A stretch of DNA of 64,000 bases. Source: Cryoendolithus antarcticus. Lineage: Eukaryota > Ascomycota > Dothideomycetes > Cladosporiales > Cladosporiaceae. A model generated the notes under the pieces. That model did no database searches. It saw only the letters and a program-made list of their open reading frames with translations, and was not told where the DNA came from. Location: NCBI GenBank assembly GCA_002077065.1, contig NAJO01000016.1, forward strand, positions 124,001-188,000, read 5' to 3'. Of the stretch, positions 19,334 to 29,396 are shown one piece after another (the first letter of the stretch is position 1; every line of letters begins with the position of its first letter). The translations under genes and the position numbers were made by a program.

Positions 19334-19879
19334 TGAGGTAATGTATGTGAAGTAAGTGTTCTTTACGATACATACGGCACAAGCTGTCGATTGCAACGAG
19401 TGCATGCTGGTATTGTGGTAAGATCCCAATTCCTTACTCTATGCTTTGCTCAGCTCTGAGCTCTTCCTGTTGTCCCACGCAGGTTACGCACATTCTCCGT
19501 TGACCATTGGCCTGTCTCACGTCTTTCCTCAGTATCCTGTAGCGAAGGCGAAAGAAACCGTGGATTCGAAATTGGCATTCGGTCTCGCTTCACGATCAGC
19601 TCGGGAGCTCACTTCGCGTTCATCGCATCCAGCTGAACATAGCGCTTGGTGTCTCACTGCAGCATAAGCAGAACCGGTGGTCTCGCCAAGATCGACACGG
19701 AGATACTGGCGGACATAGGACAAGCAGCCGGATTGAGCAATCGGTCTTTAGAGCGAATGCGAAGTTCAGCGAAGGATCCGCTCAAGCACATGCTCCAAGG
19801 CTACAAGTACCTGAGCTCAAGCCAAGTCCACGTTCAATAAGACTTCAATTACTTCACCGCGTGGCTAAACTCTGCGACC
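19334..19879. other. Intergenic, nothing recognised
   Basis: 546 bp between two plus-strand oxidoreductase genes. Short open frames on both strands without domain features. Confidence 0.5.
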
Positions 19880-20785
19880 ATGGCGAAAGAAATCTTTGAG
19901 TCGAATGTTCACGCCATCACACCCTTCATTGATCCTCGAGGCCGCCTTTCCGGCACTGCGAAAGGGAAGTCCGTCCTCGTCTCTGGCGCCGGCGGGCTGA
20001 TCGGACGAGGCTATGCTACCGCGTTTGCCCTGGCCGGTGCTTCCCATCTGACGCTCGTGGGTCGTCGTGCTGGTATTCTTGAAGAAACGCGAGAAGCCGT
20101 TCTGGCCGTCGCTCCAGAGACCAAAGTCCTCATCGTGCCGAACACAGACATCAGCAAAGAGTCCGATGTCTCCTCTCTCTTCGCCAAAGTGGGGTCCTCA
20201 TTCGGCAGCCCCCCAGACATCCTCATCAATAACGCCGCAGTCTCGGGCACCTGGCTACCCTTCGCCCAGCAAACACCTTCGCAGTGGTGGCAAGTGCAGG
20301 AGATCAACATGCGCGGCACAATCAACATGTGCCACGCCTACACCACCGCTCTCACTGCTTCCAACCCACTGAAGGCCGGCATGATCATCAACGTCACCTC
20401 CGTGGGCTCCTACGCCTACCTCCGCGGCATCTCAGCGTACGCAAACAGCAAGGCAGCTATGAACAATTTCACTGAGTATATCGACTCCGAGAACGCTTCC
20501 GCGCACGCCGAGGCGCCGGACAAGGTGCCCAGGATTACTGCCATACCGATGCATCCTGGTGGCGTGCAGACTGAGATGGCTGGCGTTTTACCCAAGGAGC
20601 TATTCGACACGCTGCAGGACAGTCCGGAGCTCGCGGGTGCTGTGGCGGTTTGGCTGAGTGCTGCGGCAAGGTGGTTGGGGGGTCGGTATGTGAGCTCGAA
20701 CTGGGACATGGAGAAGGTTGCGAAGGAGAAGGAGAGGATTCTGAGGGAAGAGCTGTTGAGGTTGAGAGTTGTGGGGTGTGAGTAG
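19880..20785 (+). CDS. Short-chain dehydrogenase/reductase (classical SDR)
   Basis: Single-exon 301-residue SDR. Seen: Rossmann motif at residues 34-44 (SGAGGLIGRGY, variant of TGxxxGxG), NNAAVSG after strand 4, catalytic Ser in INVTSVGSYAY and catalytic YANSK (Tyr-x-x-x-Lys). The substrate-binding C-terminal part contains PGGVQTEMAG, as in SDRs that accept 3-oxoacyl or polyol-like substrates, so the substrate is open. The ATG at 19880 gives about 30 residues before the first strand, acceptable for fungal members. Independent promoter likely (546 bp upstream gap). Confidence 0.9.
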   Translation: MAKEIFESNVHAITPFIDPRGRLSGTAKGKSVLVSGAGGLIGRGYATAFALAGASHLTLVGRRAGILEETREAVLAVAPETKVLIVPNTDISKESDVSSLFAKVGSSFGSPPDILINNAAVSGTWLPFAQQTPSQWWQVQEINMRGTINMCHAYTTALTASNPLKAGMIINVTSVGSYAYLRGISAYANSKAAMNNFTEYIDSENASAHAEAPDKVPRITAIPMHPGGVQTEMAGVLPKELFDTLQDSPELAGAVAVWLSAAARWLGGRYVSSNWDMEKVAKEKERILREELLRLRVVGCE

Positions 20786-21069
20786 ATTGATTATGATGCT
20801 GCTAAGGGGTTGGTGGATGTGCAATCTCACTGTGCGTACTTCCCGCACGGACTTTCCGGTGCGCTCTAGTCGATTGAAGAGTCTTTCGGTGCGTGACATC
20901 CAATATGCAGCGTTGAACACTGTAATGCAGTCCGCAATTGTCTTCTTTCCAACAGAAGCGGCGAAATTGGTACAGACGCGTCCATGGATGCTGTCTCTGA
21001 TGCAAAAAGTTCACCACCAGACGAGAAGATGCCAGCTCTGACTGCACGTGCACAGTGCCTACGTCGTTC

Positions 21070-21489
21070 ATGAGTACCCTTTCCCTCGACTGGTGCAGCT
21101 CCGAACTCTCTCCACCACAATTCGCTCCCCCTCCCCCTCAACTTACAGAGACTCACTTACTAGCCATCGCAAAGCATCACGCCCAACCAACACAGAGAGT
21201 ACGAGCCACGTTCCCAGAGCCACGCGCAGAGCCTTTACACAGTATCGCTGACCGCCATCCAGGAAACCACAACACTAGAACTGAAACGCATACTCACAGC
21301 CTACCCGCCCTGACCACTCCTGTGGCTACACTGGCCAGCGCTGGACCCCTCGCCTACGCCGGCTGTCAAGCAGGCTGCTCCGGCCTTGTAGTTCCTTGCT
21401 TCGCTGGAGCAGGCTTCGTGGTCGGCAACGTCCTTGCGCTCGGCGCACCAGCTGCAGTCGCCGCTTGCAACACGAGCTATGGCGTTTGA
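21070..21489 (+). CDS. Small protein with Gly/Ala-rich Cys-containing C-terminal domain, model uncertain
   Basis: The last 48 residues (GPLAYAGCQAGCSGLVVPCF, then FVVGNVLALGAPAAVAACN) match a fungal family of short secreted-looking proteins with spaced cysteines and Ala/Gly-rich helices, sometimes labelled zygote-specific-like. In relatives the motif continues with one or two more Cys after the final ACN; here a stop follows after TSYGV, so the domain may be truncated or an intron may be missed. The upstream part (from ATG 21070) is Pro/His-rich and not recognisable, so the true first exon may differ. No signal peptide is evident in this model. Confidence 0.4.
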   Translation: MSTLSLDWCSSELSPPQFAPPPPQLTETHLLAIAKHHAQPTQRVRATFPEPRAEPLHSIADRHPGNHNTRTETHTHSLPALTTPVATLASAGPLAYAGCQAGCSGLVVPCFAGAGFVVGNVLALGAPAAVAACNTSYGV

Positions 21490-21753
21490 AACGCTGGGTG
21501 TGCGCCGTTGTTACTTGCATCCGGTCCGCGAATGCGTACAGGTAGAGTCTATCAGCTTGTCCGTGGCACGTGTGTGAGCGGGACCATGAGGGAGGGCGAT
21601 GTGCGAGTGAGTGGGCGCGATTGTCTGTACATGGGGAGGGCGACTTCGGGAGGATTAGGTGTCTGCGAATGAGAGGAAGAAACATGAAACGGCTAGAAGT
21701 TGGAAATACCCGGATTTGCACCAGCGTATCCTTTGCTTTGACCACACTAATCA

Positions 21754-22475
21754 TCAATCCCAACCACCCTCCATACTATCCCTAACACACTTTCTGACCC
21801 TCCGTCGGAACTCCTTCCGATCTTCTCTCCACAGACTCCCGGCTTCCAGATTCGCCGCACTCTCGTCGTTCGGGCTGCCCAGCATACTGATCACACTCAG
21901 CAGAATAGTCTCGGGTGACTGCACAGGTGACCAGCGCTCTGAGGCTTGCTCGTAGCCGTACTGGTCGTCTCCCGGTGGGTGGAGGATGGATATACAGACG
22001 TCGCCGTTGGGGTAGACTAGAATCTCGTGAGCTCAGGTGGCGTGAAGTAGCGGTATTATGGCTCGGGCTTACCATTGGGATGGAAAATGGAAGTCGAGAA
22101 CTTCATCTTGGGTGGCAGATGCGGGTACGTCGGTGGGAAAGTCATGCGTGCTCTGAAGCAGCCTCCTGCGGTCATCTTCATCAGCCCGATTCCCTATGCC
22201 TGCACCTCTCCAACCCGTTCTCCAGCCGATCGGACCTAGCAGCCACCTACCTGCATCTCTCACTCACCTCCATACATACTATCCTGATCCTCGCTCAGCA
22301 TGAGCATGACCTCCCACTCGAAGACATCATCTCCCACTAATCCACACGATATGCCGGGAATGTCTTTGTCTTTCTGCATCTGCTTGAACTGCTTGCCAAG
22401 TAGAAGTGCTGCTGAGGACTGGCCACCGGGGGAACCGCTGGTGCGGCGGTCTGTAGAGCGGGGCGTGCTTGCCAT
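21754..22475 (-). CDS. E2 ubiquitin-conjugating enzyme, Ubc7/UBE2G (Ubc15-like) type
   Basis: Three-exon gene hidden by its introns: 22475-22268, 22165-22073 and 22016-21754 (introns 102 and 56 bp, GTGAGT-GCAG and GTAAGC-CTAG). Lengths sum to 564 bp, 187 residues plus stop. The spliced product has the E2 fold: [36 protein letters not shown], the HPN triad (FHPNVYPNGD) and catalytic Cys in [19 protein letters not shown], with the acidic-loop insertion typical of Ubc7/UBE2G and Cdc34-like E2s, then [20 protein letters not shown]. It accepts ubiquitin from E1 and works with RING ligases; UBE2G members often serve ER-associated degradation. The start at 22475 (MASTPRS) is preferred over an in-frame codon at 22511. 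Confidence 0.92.
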
Positions 22476-22908
22476 GGTCGGTTGATTGGAGGAAGGCAAT
22501 GACCAGGACATTGAGAACTGCAGAATTCCAGCGGCTGGCCTTTTAGTTGAATTGATGAGAGAGTCTTATGAAGAGCTGTCTTCTACAGTGACTGCGCAGC
22601 CAGCAAGCTGAGGGCCGATGTTGTGAGTCTTTGCCACTTGATCTCGCGGCACGTGAGGTATGGTGTAGAGATGGATGACAACGTCTGCTAGCACGGGCAG
22701 AATGGGGGAATCTCGTGACCAGTTTAATAATACAAATATAGCTTACTTGGAAGGTAGGACAAGGGAGCGATTTGATGTCGTGTGCTCGATATGAACCCGA
22801 AGCTTCACGCGGATGGCGTCACTGATAGCGATAGGCTGGAGCTGAAACACCTTGATGGCATCTCCAGATCTCCCACCTACTAGCTTTATCTTTTGCATCT
22901 CCCGAGCT
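22476..22908. promoter_or_regulatory. Divergent intergenic region (E2 / WSDG-repeat gene)
   Basis: 433 bp between divergent start codons, expected to carry both promoters. No specific element assigned. Confidence 0.45.
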
Positions 22909-24219
22909 ATGGTCGATGAACCGGCGAAGCAGCCCGACGAAGAGAAGCTCGCTGTCCCTGGTCCAGCCACTGAGACCTCCACCCCTCTTGACCCCTCCGC
23001 ACCCCCCGAGTCCATCCACCTCGCCCTTGGCCCAAATCAGTCTCACTGCATCCATACCACCCCCCACAACTCCTGGTCTCACCGCGGGTCCACCGCGTCA
23101 CTGAACGCCTGGCGAGCTCTGCACCTCTCAACACTGCATTGCATAGCCCTGACACCTCATGGAGGCTGGGTCATCACGGGCATTGATCAAGCTGGCGAGC
23201 CGGTCGTGGCATCTTGGGAGAGCTTAGAGGGGAGTGTGACTTACAGCGAAGCAGAGAACTGGGCAGACTCGAGAAGGGGCTGGAAGGAGTTGACAAGGGC
23301 TCTGCAAAGAGGGGAGAGGGAGAGGCTAGAGGGCGTGAGGTTTGGTGTTGGAGCACGGGGGAGCTGGTGGCTTAGATGGAGTGATGGGAGACTAGACAGC
23401 GGCAATCTGCCTGAGCAACTTCAAAGTAAGCTTGAAGAGAAGAGGCTGGCAGGCGTGAAACCCACGACCCTCACGCTCGGTACGCGCGACAGCTACGTCG
23501 CCTTCTGGTCCGATGGAACGATCGATGGGGCGCTCACGGGCTACGACGGCGTGCAAAAGGTCCTCAAACCCGACTCTGAGATCGTCCACGTCTACCTCAG
23601 TCCCGTACGCGATGATGAGTATATGCACGTCGACAGGACTGGCTTCATCGGGTGGAACTTTCGCTTCGACGAAGAAGCGAGGCAAGATCTGTTTAGGGAG
23701 CTGCTGGGGTATATGCAGCGAAGGGCCTGGGCGGACGGGACGAGTTTCAGTATGACTAACACTAGTGAGTTCGACGTGCTGTGGACGAGCCGCATGGGTC
23801 TTGCTGACTGGTGTGTAGGCAGTGATGGCTCAAAACAGAGCATCAAGATCACGCCTGACACCGATATCACCAAGTCCACGGCCTCTATCTCGGCGTACAG
23901 CCCGGGGTCTTTGCCAGCTCTCGCGAAAGACCTCTGGGCCGATCCGTCGCGGTTCATGCACAAGGACGTCCTCGTCCCTGCTGCTATAGGTGCTGGCGCG
24001 GCAGGTGCAGCGGGTGGTGCGGTGCTACTAGGCGTGCGTCAATATCGACTCTATCGCAACCCCGTGCAAGCTGACGCAGCAGCAAGGTCTGGCTCGTGGT
24101 TAGGTAGAGCTTGGACGACAGCGCGATTTGCGCGGCGCTTGCCGGGACCAGTCTTGGCTGTGGGTGGCGCTGGGCTGGTGTGGCAGCTTGGGTATTGGAG
24201 GGGCAGGTGGGTGGGTTGA
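22909..24219 (+). CDS. Conserved fungal protein with WSDG-type repeats and C-terminal membrane segments
   Basis: Uncharacterised protein. The frame is open across a likely 54-bp intron at 23765-23818 (GTGAGT to GTAG, with GCTGAC inside), a multiple of three without a stop; splicing gives TNTSSDGSKQ and about 418 residues. The middle holds repeated blocks of the form (aromatic)-x-WSDGxxD: WWLRWSDGRLD and YVAFWSDGTID, plus degenerate neighbours, suggesting a small beta-propeller or repeat domain. The C-terminal 100 residues contain two hydrophobic Gly/Ala-rich segments (around VLVPAAIGAGAAGAAGGA and VLAVGGAGLVWQL), probably membrane anchors. In-frame upstream ATG at 22855 would add 18 residues. 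I do not know its function. Confidence 0.75.
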   Translation: MVDEPAKQPDEEKLAVPGPATETSTPLDPSAPPESIHLALGPNQSHCIHTTPHNSWSHRGSTASLNAWRALHLSTLHCIALTPHGGWVITGIDQAGEPVVASWESLEGSVTYSEAENWADSRRGWKELTRALQRGERERLEGVRFGVGARGSWWLRWSDGRLDSGNLPEQLQSKLEEKRLAGVKPTTLTLGTRDSYVAFWSDGTIDGALTGYDGVQKVLKPDSEIVHVYLSPVRDDEYMHVDRTGFIGWNFRFDEEARQDLFRELLGYMQRRAWADGTSFSMTNTSEFDVLWTSRMGLADWCVGSDGSKQSIKITPDTDITKSTASISAYSPGSLPALAKDLWADPSRFMHKDVLVPAAIGAGAAGAAGGAVLLGVRQYRLYRNPVQADAAARSGSWLGRAWTTARFARRLPGPVLAVGGAGLVWQLGYWRGRWVG

Positions 24220-24291
24220 TGCGATCAGCGTACCACCTCGCGACGCGTAACGCCAACGTCAATATACGACGTCAAGCTCTGGCACCTCAGC

Positions 24292-26031
24292 TCAGCTTTC
24301 GCCAAGCAGCTCGACAAAGATCTTGCGCAAGCCATCGATGCCCTCCTTCTTTAGCCCGCAAACTGGCAGTGCGTGTAGCTTCCGCCGCCAGCCATTCTTC
24401 CTGCCACTGGGATGCGCTTGCGTACCAGTCTCCACTTCCGTGAGCCAGCTCTGCAAAGACGCGAAGTTCTCCTGCGTCTCTGGAAGATCTGCCTTGGTCG
24501 CCACAACCACCCAGGGCTTCGAGGAGATAGGCGGTAATGTGAGTGGCGGCAGAGGGCGAGCGGGTTGCGGGTCCAGCAGCAGATCGCCGCCGAACTCAGA
24601 CGGAGATGCTGTTGAAGTGAAAGGCTGGTAGGTGGACAGAGCATCCTCGCCAGGTGCAGTCCGCTGTGTCTCTACGCTCAGCTCACCGGAACGGAGATTC
24701 TCGTACTCTCCAACTTCTTTCCACAGCGCTTTCACAGCCTCCACTGCATCGCCCGCGCCGAGATCGACGACGAAGGCCAGCACGCCTGCGCGCTCGATGT
24801 GCTTCAGGAAGCCTAGTCCGAGTCCGCGATCAAGATGTGCATCCGGAATGAGACCCGGAATATCAGCAATTGTGAAGTGCGTTCTCGGCTCGCCATCAGG
24901 ATACACCGGGAGACTCGTCAATCCTGCCACCCTTCCACGCTGATTATCAAGCACCACCGTCCCTATGTTGGGCGACAGCGTAGTGAACGCCCAATCCCCG
25001 ACTCTCGCCCTGCTAGCCGTCATCGCACGAAGCAGTGTACTTTTCCCTGCGTTCGGCAGCCCGACGAGTCCAATATCCGCCAGCAGCTTCAGCTCAAGCT
25101 GTACATGTATCCTCAACGCATCATCGCCCTTCGTAGCAAACTTCGGCCGTGGCACAGACTTCGTGACGAAGTGCGGATTCCCCAGTCCACCCATAGCCCC
25201 TGCAGCAAGCAACATAGGCGTCGCCATAGGCTTATCCAAATCCAACCTCAACGGCGCCGGCGGTTGCGAGACAGCCAAATTCGACCTCCTCGGCCGTGGC
25301 AGAGCAGGGAAATCCGCAGACGTGAAGCTCTTCGGCAGGATCCCAGGATAAAGCAGCCACTTCTCCCGCCTCCACTTGAGACTCTGATCCGTGCCCTGCC
25401 ACTTCCCCTCGCCTTCCCCGTTGCCTTCATGCTCCTCCCGCTCCTCCCTATCCAAATCCGCACCAAACCCCTTCCCCCGTCTCCCCATCTCCTCCTCCTC
25501 CACCGGATCCACGCGCCAAACCTCCCTCACCACAGTCCCCACCGGCACAGTCAACACGACATCCTCCCCCCTCCTCCCGCCCTTGGAGGTCCCCTGCCCA
25601 TTCTTCCCTCGTCCGGCTTTCAGCGTCCCCCGCCGCGCGAGTTTGTGCAGCGAGGTCTCCCCGCGTAGGGCTTGGATGTATATCGCGCCGCCTGTGCCGC
25701 CGTCACCTCCGTTCGCGGGGCCGTCGGGGATGTACTTTTCGCGGAGAAAGGAGATGCAGCCGTGGCCTCCGGGGCCGGCGGTGAGGGTTAGGCTGCAGGA
25801 GTCGGTGAAGGGAGTGTTTGTGTAGTCTGAGGGGAAGATCTCAGGGAGGTCTGTTGGAGGTGACGCGTGTGGGTGGGAGGGAGAGGCGGTGGTCTGGCAT
25901 CTTCGCTGGGATCTATAGAGGGGGGAGGAAGCGGATGGCCTCAGGGCAATCCATGTAGTGTCGAGACATGGGTAGAGGAAGGGCGTGAGGGTGCTCTGTA
26001 GTAGGCGGGAGGTGCCTGTGGTCAACGACAT
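24292..26031 (-). CDS. MTG2: Mitochondrial Obg-family GTPase Mtg2
   Basis: 579-residue single-exon Obg/CgtA GTPase with an N-terminal Ser/Arg-rich leader typical of mitochondrial import. Mtg2 associates with the large mitochondrial ribosomal subunit and is needed for its assembly. Domains: Gly-rich Obg fold (TLTAGPGGHGCISFLREKY, DGGTGGAIYIQA, GRGKNGQGTSKGGRRGEDV), then the G domain with G1 GLPNAGKST, G2 region TTLSPNIGTVV, G3 DIPGL and G4 TKAD. The Obg domain is interrupted by an acidic/charged insert of about 100 residues (around residues 170-280) common in fungal versions. The gene is convergent with the preceding one, with 72 bp between stops. Confidence 0.93.
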   Translation of the reverse strand: MSLTTGTSRLLQSTLTPFLYPCLDTTWIALRPSASSPLYRSQRRCQTTASPSHPHASPPTDLPEIFPSDYTNTPFTDSCSLTLTAGPGGHGCISFLREKYIPDGPANGGDGGTGGAIYIQALRGETSLHKLARRGTLKAGRGKNGQGTSKGGRRGEDVVLTVPVGTVVREVWRVDPVEEEEMGRRGKGFGADLDREEREEHEGNGEGEGKWQGTDQSLKWRREKWLLYPGILPKSFTSADFPALPRPRRSNLAVSQPPAPLRLDLDKPMATPMLLAAGAMGGLGNPHFVTKSVPRPKFATKGDDALRIHVQLELKLLADIGLVGLPNAGKSTLLRAMTASRARVGDWAFTTLSPNIGTVVLDNQRGRVAGLTSLPVYPDGEPRTHFTIADIPGLIPDAHLDRGLGLGFLKHIERAGVLAFVVDLGAGDAVEAVKALWKEVGEYENLRSGELSVETQRTAPGEDALSTYQPFTSTASPSEFGGDLLLDPQPARPLPPLTLPPISSKPWVVVATKADLPETQENFASLQSWLTEVETGTQAHPSGRKNGWRRKLHALPVCGLKKEGIDGLRKIFVELLGES

Positions 26032-26568
26032 GAATCAGACAGGCCTGGGTATCCTCTACATTTGCAATGCACTAATGACATGTGAAGATGCTTCGCCTTG
26101 GCGTCGGCATGCCCGTCTAACTCCGCACCCCCACCCCCATCTCGTGAGACAAGCTTCAACGCCCATTTGCAAGGGCGGCAAATAAGTTTGTATTTATTGA
26201 GGCACACTGATCCCGTGGTGGCGGAGGTCATACTTTCCCAAAGTCTCATCGTACCTCGGCAGCTCGGTCCCCCATGCCATTGGAATAAACGAGCGTTGCG
26301 CGAACGAGCAGCGTGTCCAAGAACGGCATGCCTTGCGATGCAGAAAGCTGGTGCCTGTGGCTACATGTAGAAGATAAGTTGTCGCCATCATCTCTTTCAG
26401 GCTGTCGCTCAATCTGTATTTCCAAATCCCGAGGCTGAACCACAGCGCCAGCTTACCACTCACGTCAGCTATCAATAGCGTTGCTAGGGCGTTCACGACT
26501 GCACATAACAAGTCTCACGACCTTTGCTCGCCTGGGCCTTCGCGAGGAGCATCCATATCGACATTATT
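26032..26568. promoter_or_regulatory. Divergent intergenic region (MTG2 / SDR)
   Basis: 537 bp between divergent starts. Several overlapping short open frames without recognisable content; presumed promoters. Confidence 0.45.
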
Positions 26569-27639
26569 ATGGCAAGTACAGTCACTAAGGCGGCGCTCTC
26601 GCCAGTCATCACGGGAGCATTGCTAGTCGCGCTCACTAGGGCGCCTCCGAACATCCGGGAGCCTCTCCTCCAACAACTGAGCCAATATGTCTCCGCAGAG
26701 AACATCACAAGAATCATCACAGGTCTCAAGTGGCTCTTCGGACTCGGTCTCACCGGAACTGTCAACACATTCCTCTCGGAGCTCTCCCAGAACAACTGGC
26801 GATGGTCCTCAGAGAAACACCGCTACGACTGGCCCAACGAGATCGTCGTCGTGACCGGCGCCGCCTCAGGTTTCGGCCGCCTCCTAGCCCTGGACTTCGC
26901 CTCTCATGGACTCAGAGTCATGGCCCTGGATGTCCACGACTCTCTACCAAAGGACATGCAATCCAACTCCCGCATCTCCTACTACAAGTGCGACGTCACG
27001 GACTCAGACGTCGCCGTCAACGCCACAGCGCAGGCGATTCAATCTCAACACGGCCATCCTAGCATCCTGATCAACAACGCTGGCATAGGCTTCACCTCCC
27101 GCATCGTCGACTGCAAGCCCAAGCAAATCCAGAAGATCTTCGGCGTGAACATCATGTCGCACTACTACACCGTTGCGGCCTTCGTCCCCGCCATGATCGC
27201 CCGCCGCAAAGGCCACGTCATCACGATAGCCTCCATGGCCTCCTTCGTGACCTCCTCCCCAATAGTCCCCTACTGCAACACCAAAGTCGCCGCGCTCTCC
27301 TTCCACGAAGGCCTCACCTCGGAACTGAAGGCCGTGGCCCCAGAAATCAAGACAACCTGCGTTCACCCTACATGGGCGCGCACGGCGATCATCCAGGGCC
27401 AGGAGGAGCAGATCAAGAAGGCGGGCATGAATGTGCTGGAGCCGCAGGTTATTGCGGATGCGATTGTGAAGCAGGTGTTGAGTGCACGGGGAGGTCAGCT
27501 CATCATTGCGCCTGGGTTTACGTGGTTGGCGAACTTGAGGGCTTGGCCTTGGTGGTTGAGCTCGTTCATTACGTCGAGGAGTGGGCCTGTTATTGAGGAG
27601 GATGAGGTGAAGTTGCCGTTGGCTGGAAAGGTGGCGTGA
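26569..27639 (+). CDS. Membrane-associated SDR, retinol/17-beta-hydroxysteroid dehydrogenase-like (SDR16C-type)
   Basis: 356-residue single-exon SDR from the ATG at 26569. A hydrophobic N-terminal region and the W-x-W segment (NNWRWSSEKHRYDWPNEIVV) precede the Rossmann motif TGAASGFGR. Further motifs: CDVTD, INNAGIGF, catalytic Ser in TIASMASF, and YCNTK (Tyr-x-x-x-Lys), then HPTWART. Layout fits the SDR16C/DHRS group (retinol, fatty alcohol or steroid dehydrogenases anchored to ER or lipid droplets). Substrate is not determinable. The C-terminus has an aromatic segment (LRAWPWWLSSFI). Confidence 0.88.
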   Translation: MASTVTKAALSPVITGALLVALTRAPPNIREPLLQQLSQYVSAENITRIITGLKWLFGLGLTGTVNTFLSELSQNNWRWSSEKHRYDWPNEIVVVTGAASGFGRLLALDFASHGLRVMALDVHDSLPKDMQSNSRISYYKCDVTDSDVAVNATAQAIQSQHGHPSILINNAGIGFTSRIVDCKPKQIQKIFGVNIMSHYYTVAAFVPAMIARRKGHVITIASMASFVTSSPIVPYCNTKVAALSFHEGLTSELKAVAPEIKTTCVHPTWARTAIIQGQEEQIKKAGMNVLEPQVIADAIVKQVLSARGGQLIIAPGFTWLANLRAWPWWLSSFITSRSGPVIEEDEVKLPLAGKVA

Positions 27640-28149
27640 TGGAGGTGATGCAGGGTGGGATGAACCTGGGAATGGGATGATGCTGATGCAATTGGGCTCT
27701 GTTGTTGCTATATCGCTAGATTCCCGCTGGATATATGTGCAAATGGACATTTGCACTTCATGCTCGGCAGATCATTTCTCCAGTATTGCGTTACATTGTG
27801 TATGCACGACATGCGGCAGGTACAGGCTGTTCACTAGTGAGGGGTTGCACCTTCCTTCTTCAACAAGCTTCACGAACGTCACAGCCCGCCCTCATGAACG
27901 CCAGACACAGCTGTCAATCAAATTGGGAATCCCGTGGACTTACCCTAAGTGCTCTCGAGGGGCATATTACAGAATGTAGGTACTTCCTTCTGTCTTCCCT
28001 CTATCCACGCTGCAAGACGAGGTCAAGTCAGGATTATCCTCTTCATCTCCACTCTGCAAACGCATTAGAAGTCTCAGCCTATCCGACTCTAGTCGACAGT
28101 ACAGTCCAAACCAAAGAGATCGTTCAATCGCCGACTTGCTCTGTCGAAC
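27640..28149. other. Intergenic, nothing recognised
   Basis: 510 bp between two plus-strand genes; likely 3' flank and promoter of the polyol dehydrogenase. Confidence 0.5.
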
Positions 28150-29396
28150 ATGGCGGAACCCTTCGTCCCACCCCTCCCAAACCCAGCCCTCTACACTAAT
28201 CAACACCATGAGATCTCCATTGGTCCCTCGCCTCCTCTGAACCCGGGACCAGATGACTGCGTGGTCCACATGCGAAGTAATGGCATCTGCGGGTAAAAAT
28301 TCCTGTCAACTCCCTTTCTCACGCCCCACTCGACTAACAGCACATTCCAGCTCCGACATTCACTTCTGGCACGCCGGCCGCATCGGCGCCCTCGAAGTCA
28401 CAGCCCCCCACTGCCTCGGCCACGAAGGGGCCGGCGAAGTCGTCTGGACCGGCTCATCCGTCTCGCACCTCAGCGTAGGCGATCGTGTGGCCGTCGAGCC
28501 CGGCGTTCCATGCGAGAAGTGCCGCGAATGCAGTTCGGGAAACTACAACCTCTGTCTTGACGTTCAGTTCTCTGGTGTGCCGCCGCATACTGGGAGTATC
28601 AGGCGGTATCATGTTCATTCTGCGAGGTACTTGCATAAACTCCCAGATGAGCTGAGTTTTGGGGATGGTGCGCTGTTGGAGCCGTTGAGCGTTGTGTTGC
28701 ATGCTTTTGAGCGGTCGCCTGTTAAGCTGGGGGAGGCGACGGTGATCTGTGGGGCGGGACCTATTGGGCTTGTGGCGTTGGCCGTTGCGAAGGCTTCGGG
28801 GGCGTGTCCGCTGGTCGTGACGGATCTTGATGAAGGACGGCTGCGGTTCGCCGAGAAGTTTGTGCCCGGCGCGATTGGGATAAAGATCAGAGCTGAGCTT
28901 GGGCCGGAGGAGATGGCTGGAGAGATCTTGAAGCAGGTCGGGGCAGCAGGAGGCGAGAGACCGAGGGTAGTGTACGAGTGCACGGGTGTGCAGGGCAGTG
29001 TCGTCACGGCTGCGTTCATGCCGAGACCGGCTGGGGAGGTAAGTCCACTGTTCTGCACATGTGGCCTTTCGATGACTGTACTGACACTCATTCCAGGTAA
29101 TGGTAATAGGCGTCGGTCGCCAGACCATGAACGAGCTACCATTCATGCATATCAGCATGGCGGAGGTTGATCTGAAGTTCATCAATCGGTATCACCACTC
29201 CTGGCCTGCTGCTATCAGGTTACTCCAGCACGGCGTGCTAAATCTGAACCCGCTGGTCACGCATCGCTTCCCGTTGGAGCAAGCCGTAGAAGCGTTGACA
29301 GCGAGTGCGGATCGGAACAGTGGTAGTATCAAGGTCCACATTGAGGACAAGGAAGGGCTAACAGGGGAGACCGTGAGAGAGAAGAGCAAGCTGTAG
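28150..29396 (+). CDS. Zinc-dependent polyol dehydrogenase, L-arabinitol 4-dehydrogenase/xylitol dehydrogenase type
   Basis: Medium-chain dehydrogenase of 376 residues. Exons 28150-28292, 28351-29038 and 29097-29396 (introns 58 bp each, GTAAAA-CCAG and GTAAGT-CCAG); the first junction gives the zinc-site motif NGICGSDIHFWHAG. Also seen: GHEGAGEVVWTG, structural-zinc cysteines in VPCEKCRECSSGNYNLC, catalytic-zinc Glu in LLEPLSVVLHA, and Rossmann CGAGPIGLVAL. These match fungal L-arabinitol 4-dehydrogenase and xylitol/sorbitol dehydrogenases, which oxidise pentitols in pentose catabolism with NAD+. The exact substrate cannot be read from sequence. The first exon was chosen because it supplies the usual N-terminus starting MAEPFVPPLPNPAL. 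Confidence 0.92.

Noticed and set aside
18246..20785. Secondary-metabolite gene cluster (NmrA-like, SDR, with P450 and dehydrogenase further on)
   Set aside because: No polyketide synthase, peptide synthetase or terpene cyclase in the window, and the oxidoreductases are separated by housekeeping genes.
24835..25668. 277-codon plus-strand open frame antisense to MTG2
   Set aside because: Arg/Pro/His-rich translation opposite a GC-rich conserved GTPase; no motif.
26524..26568. Start of the SDR at 26524
   Set aside because: The codon there is TTG; the first ATG in frame is at 26569 and gives a normal family length.
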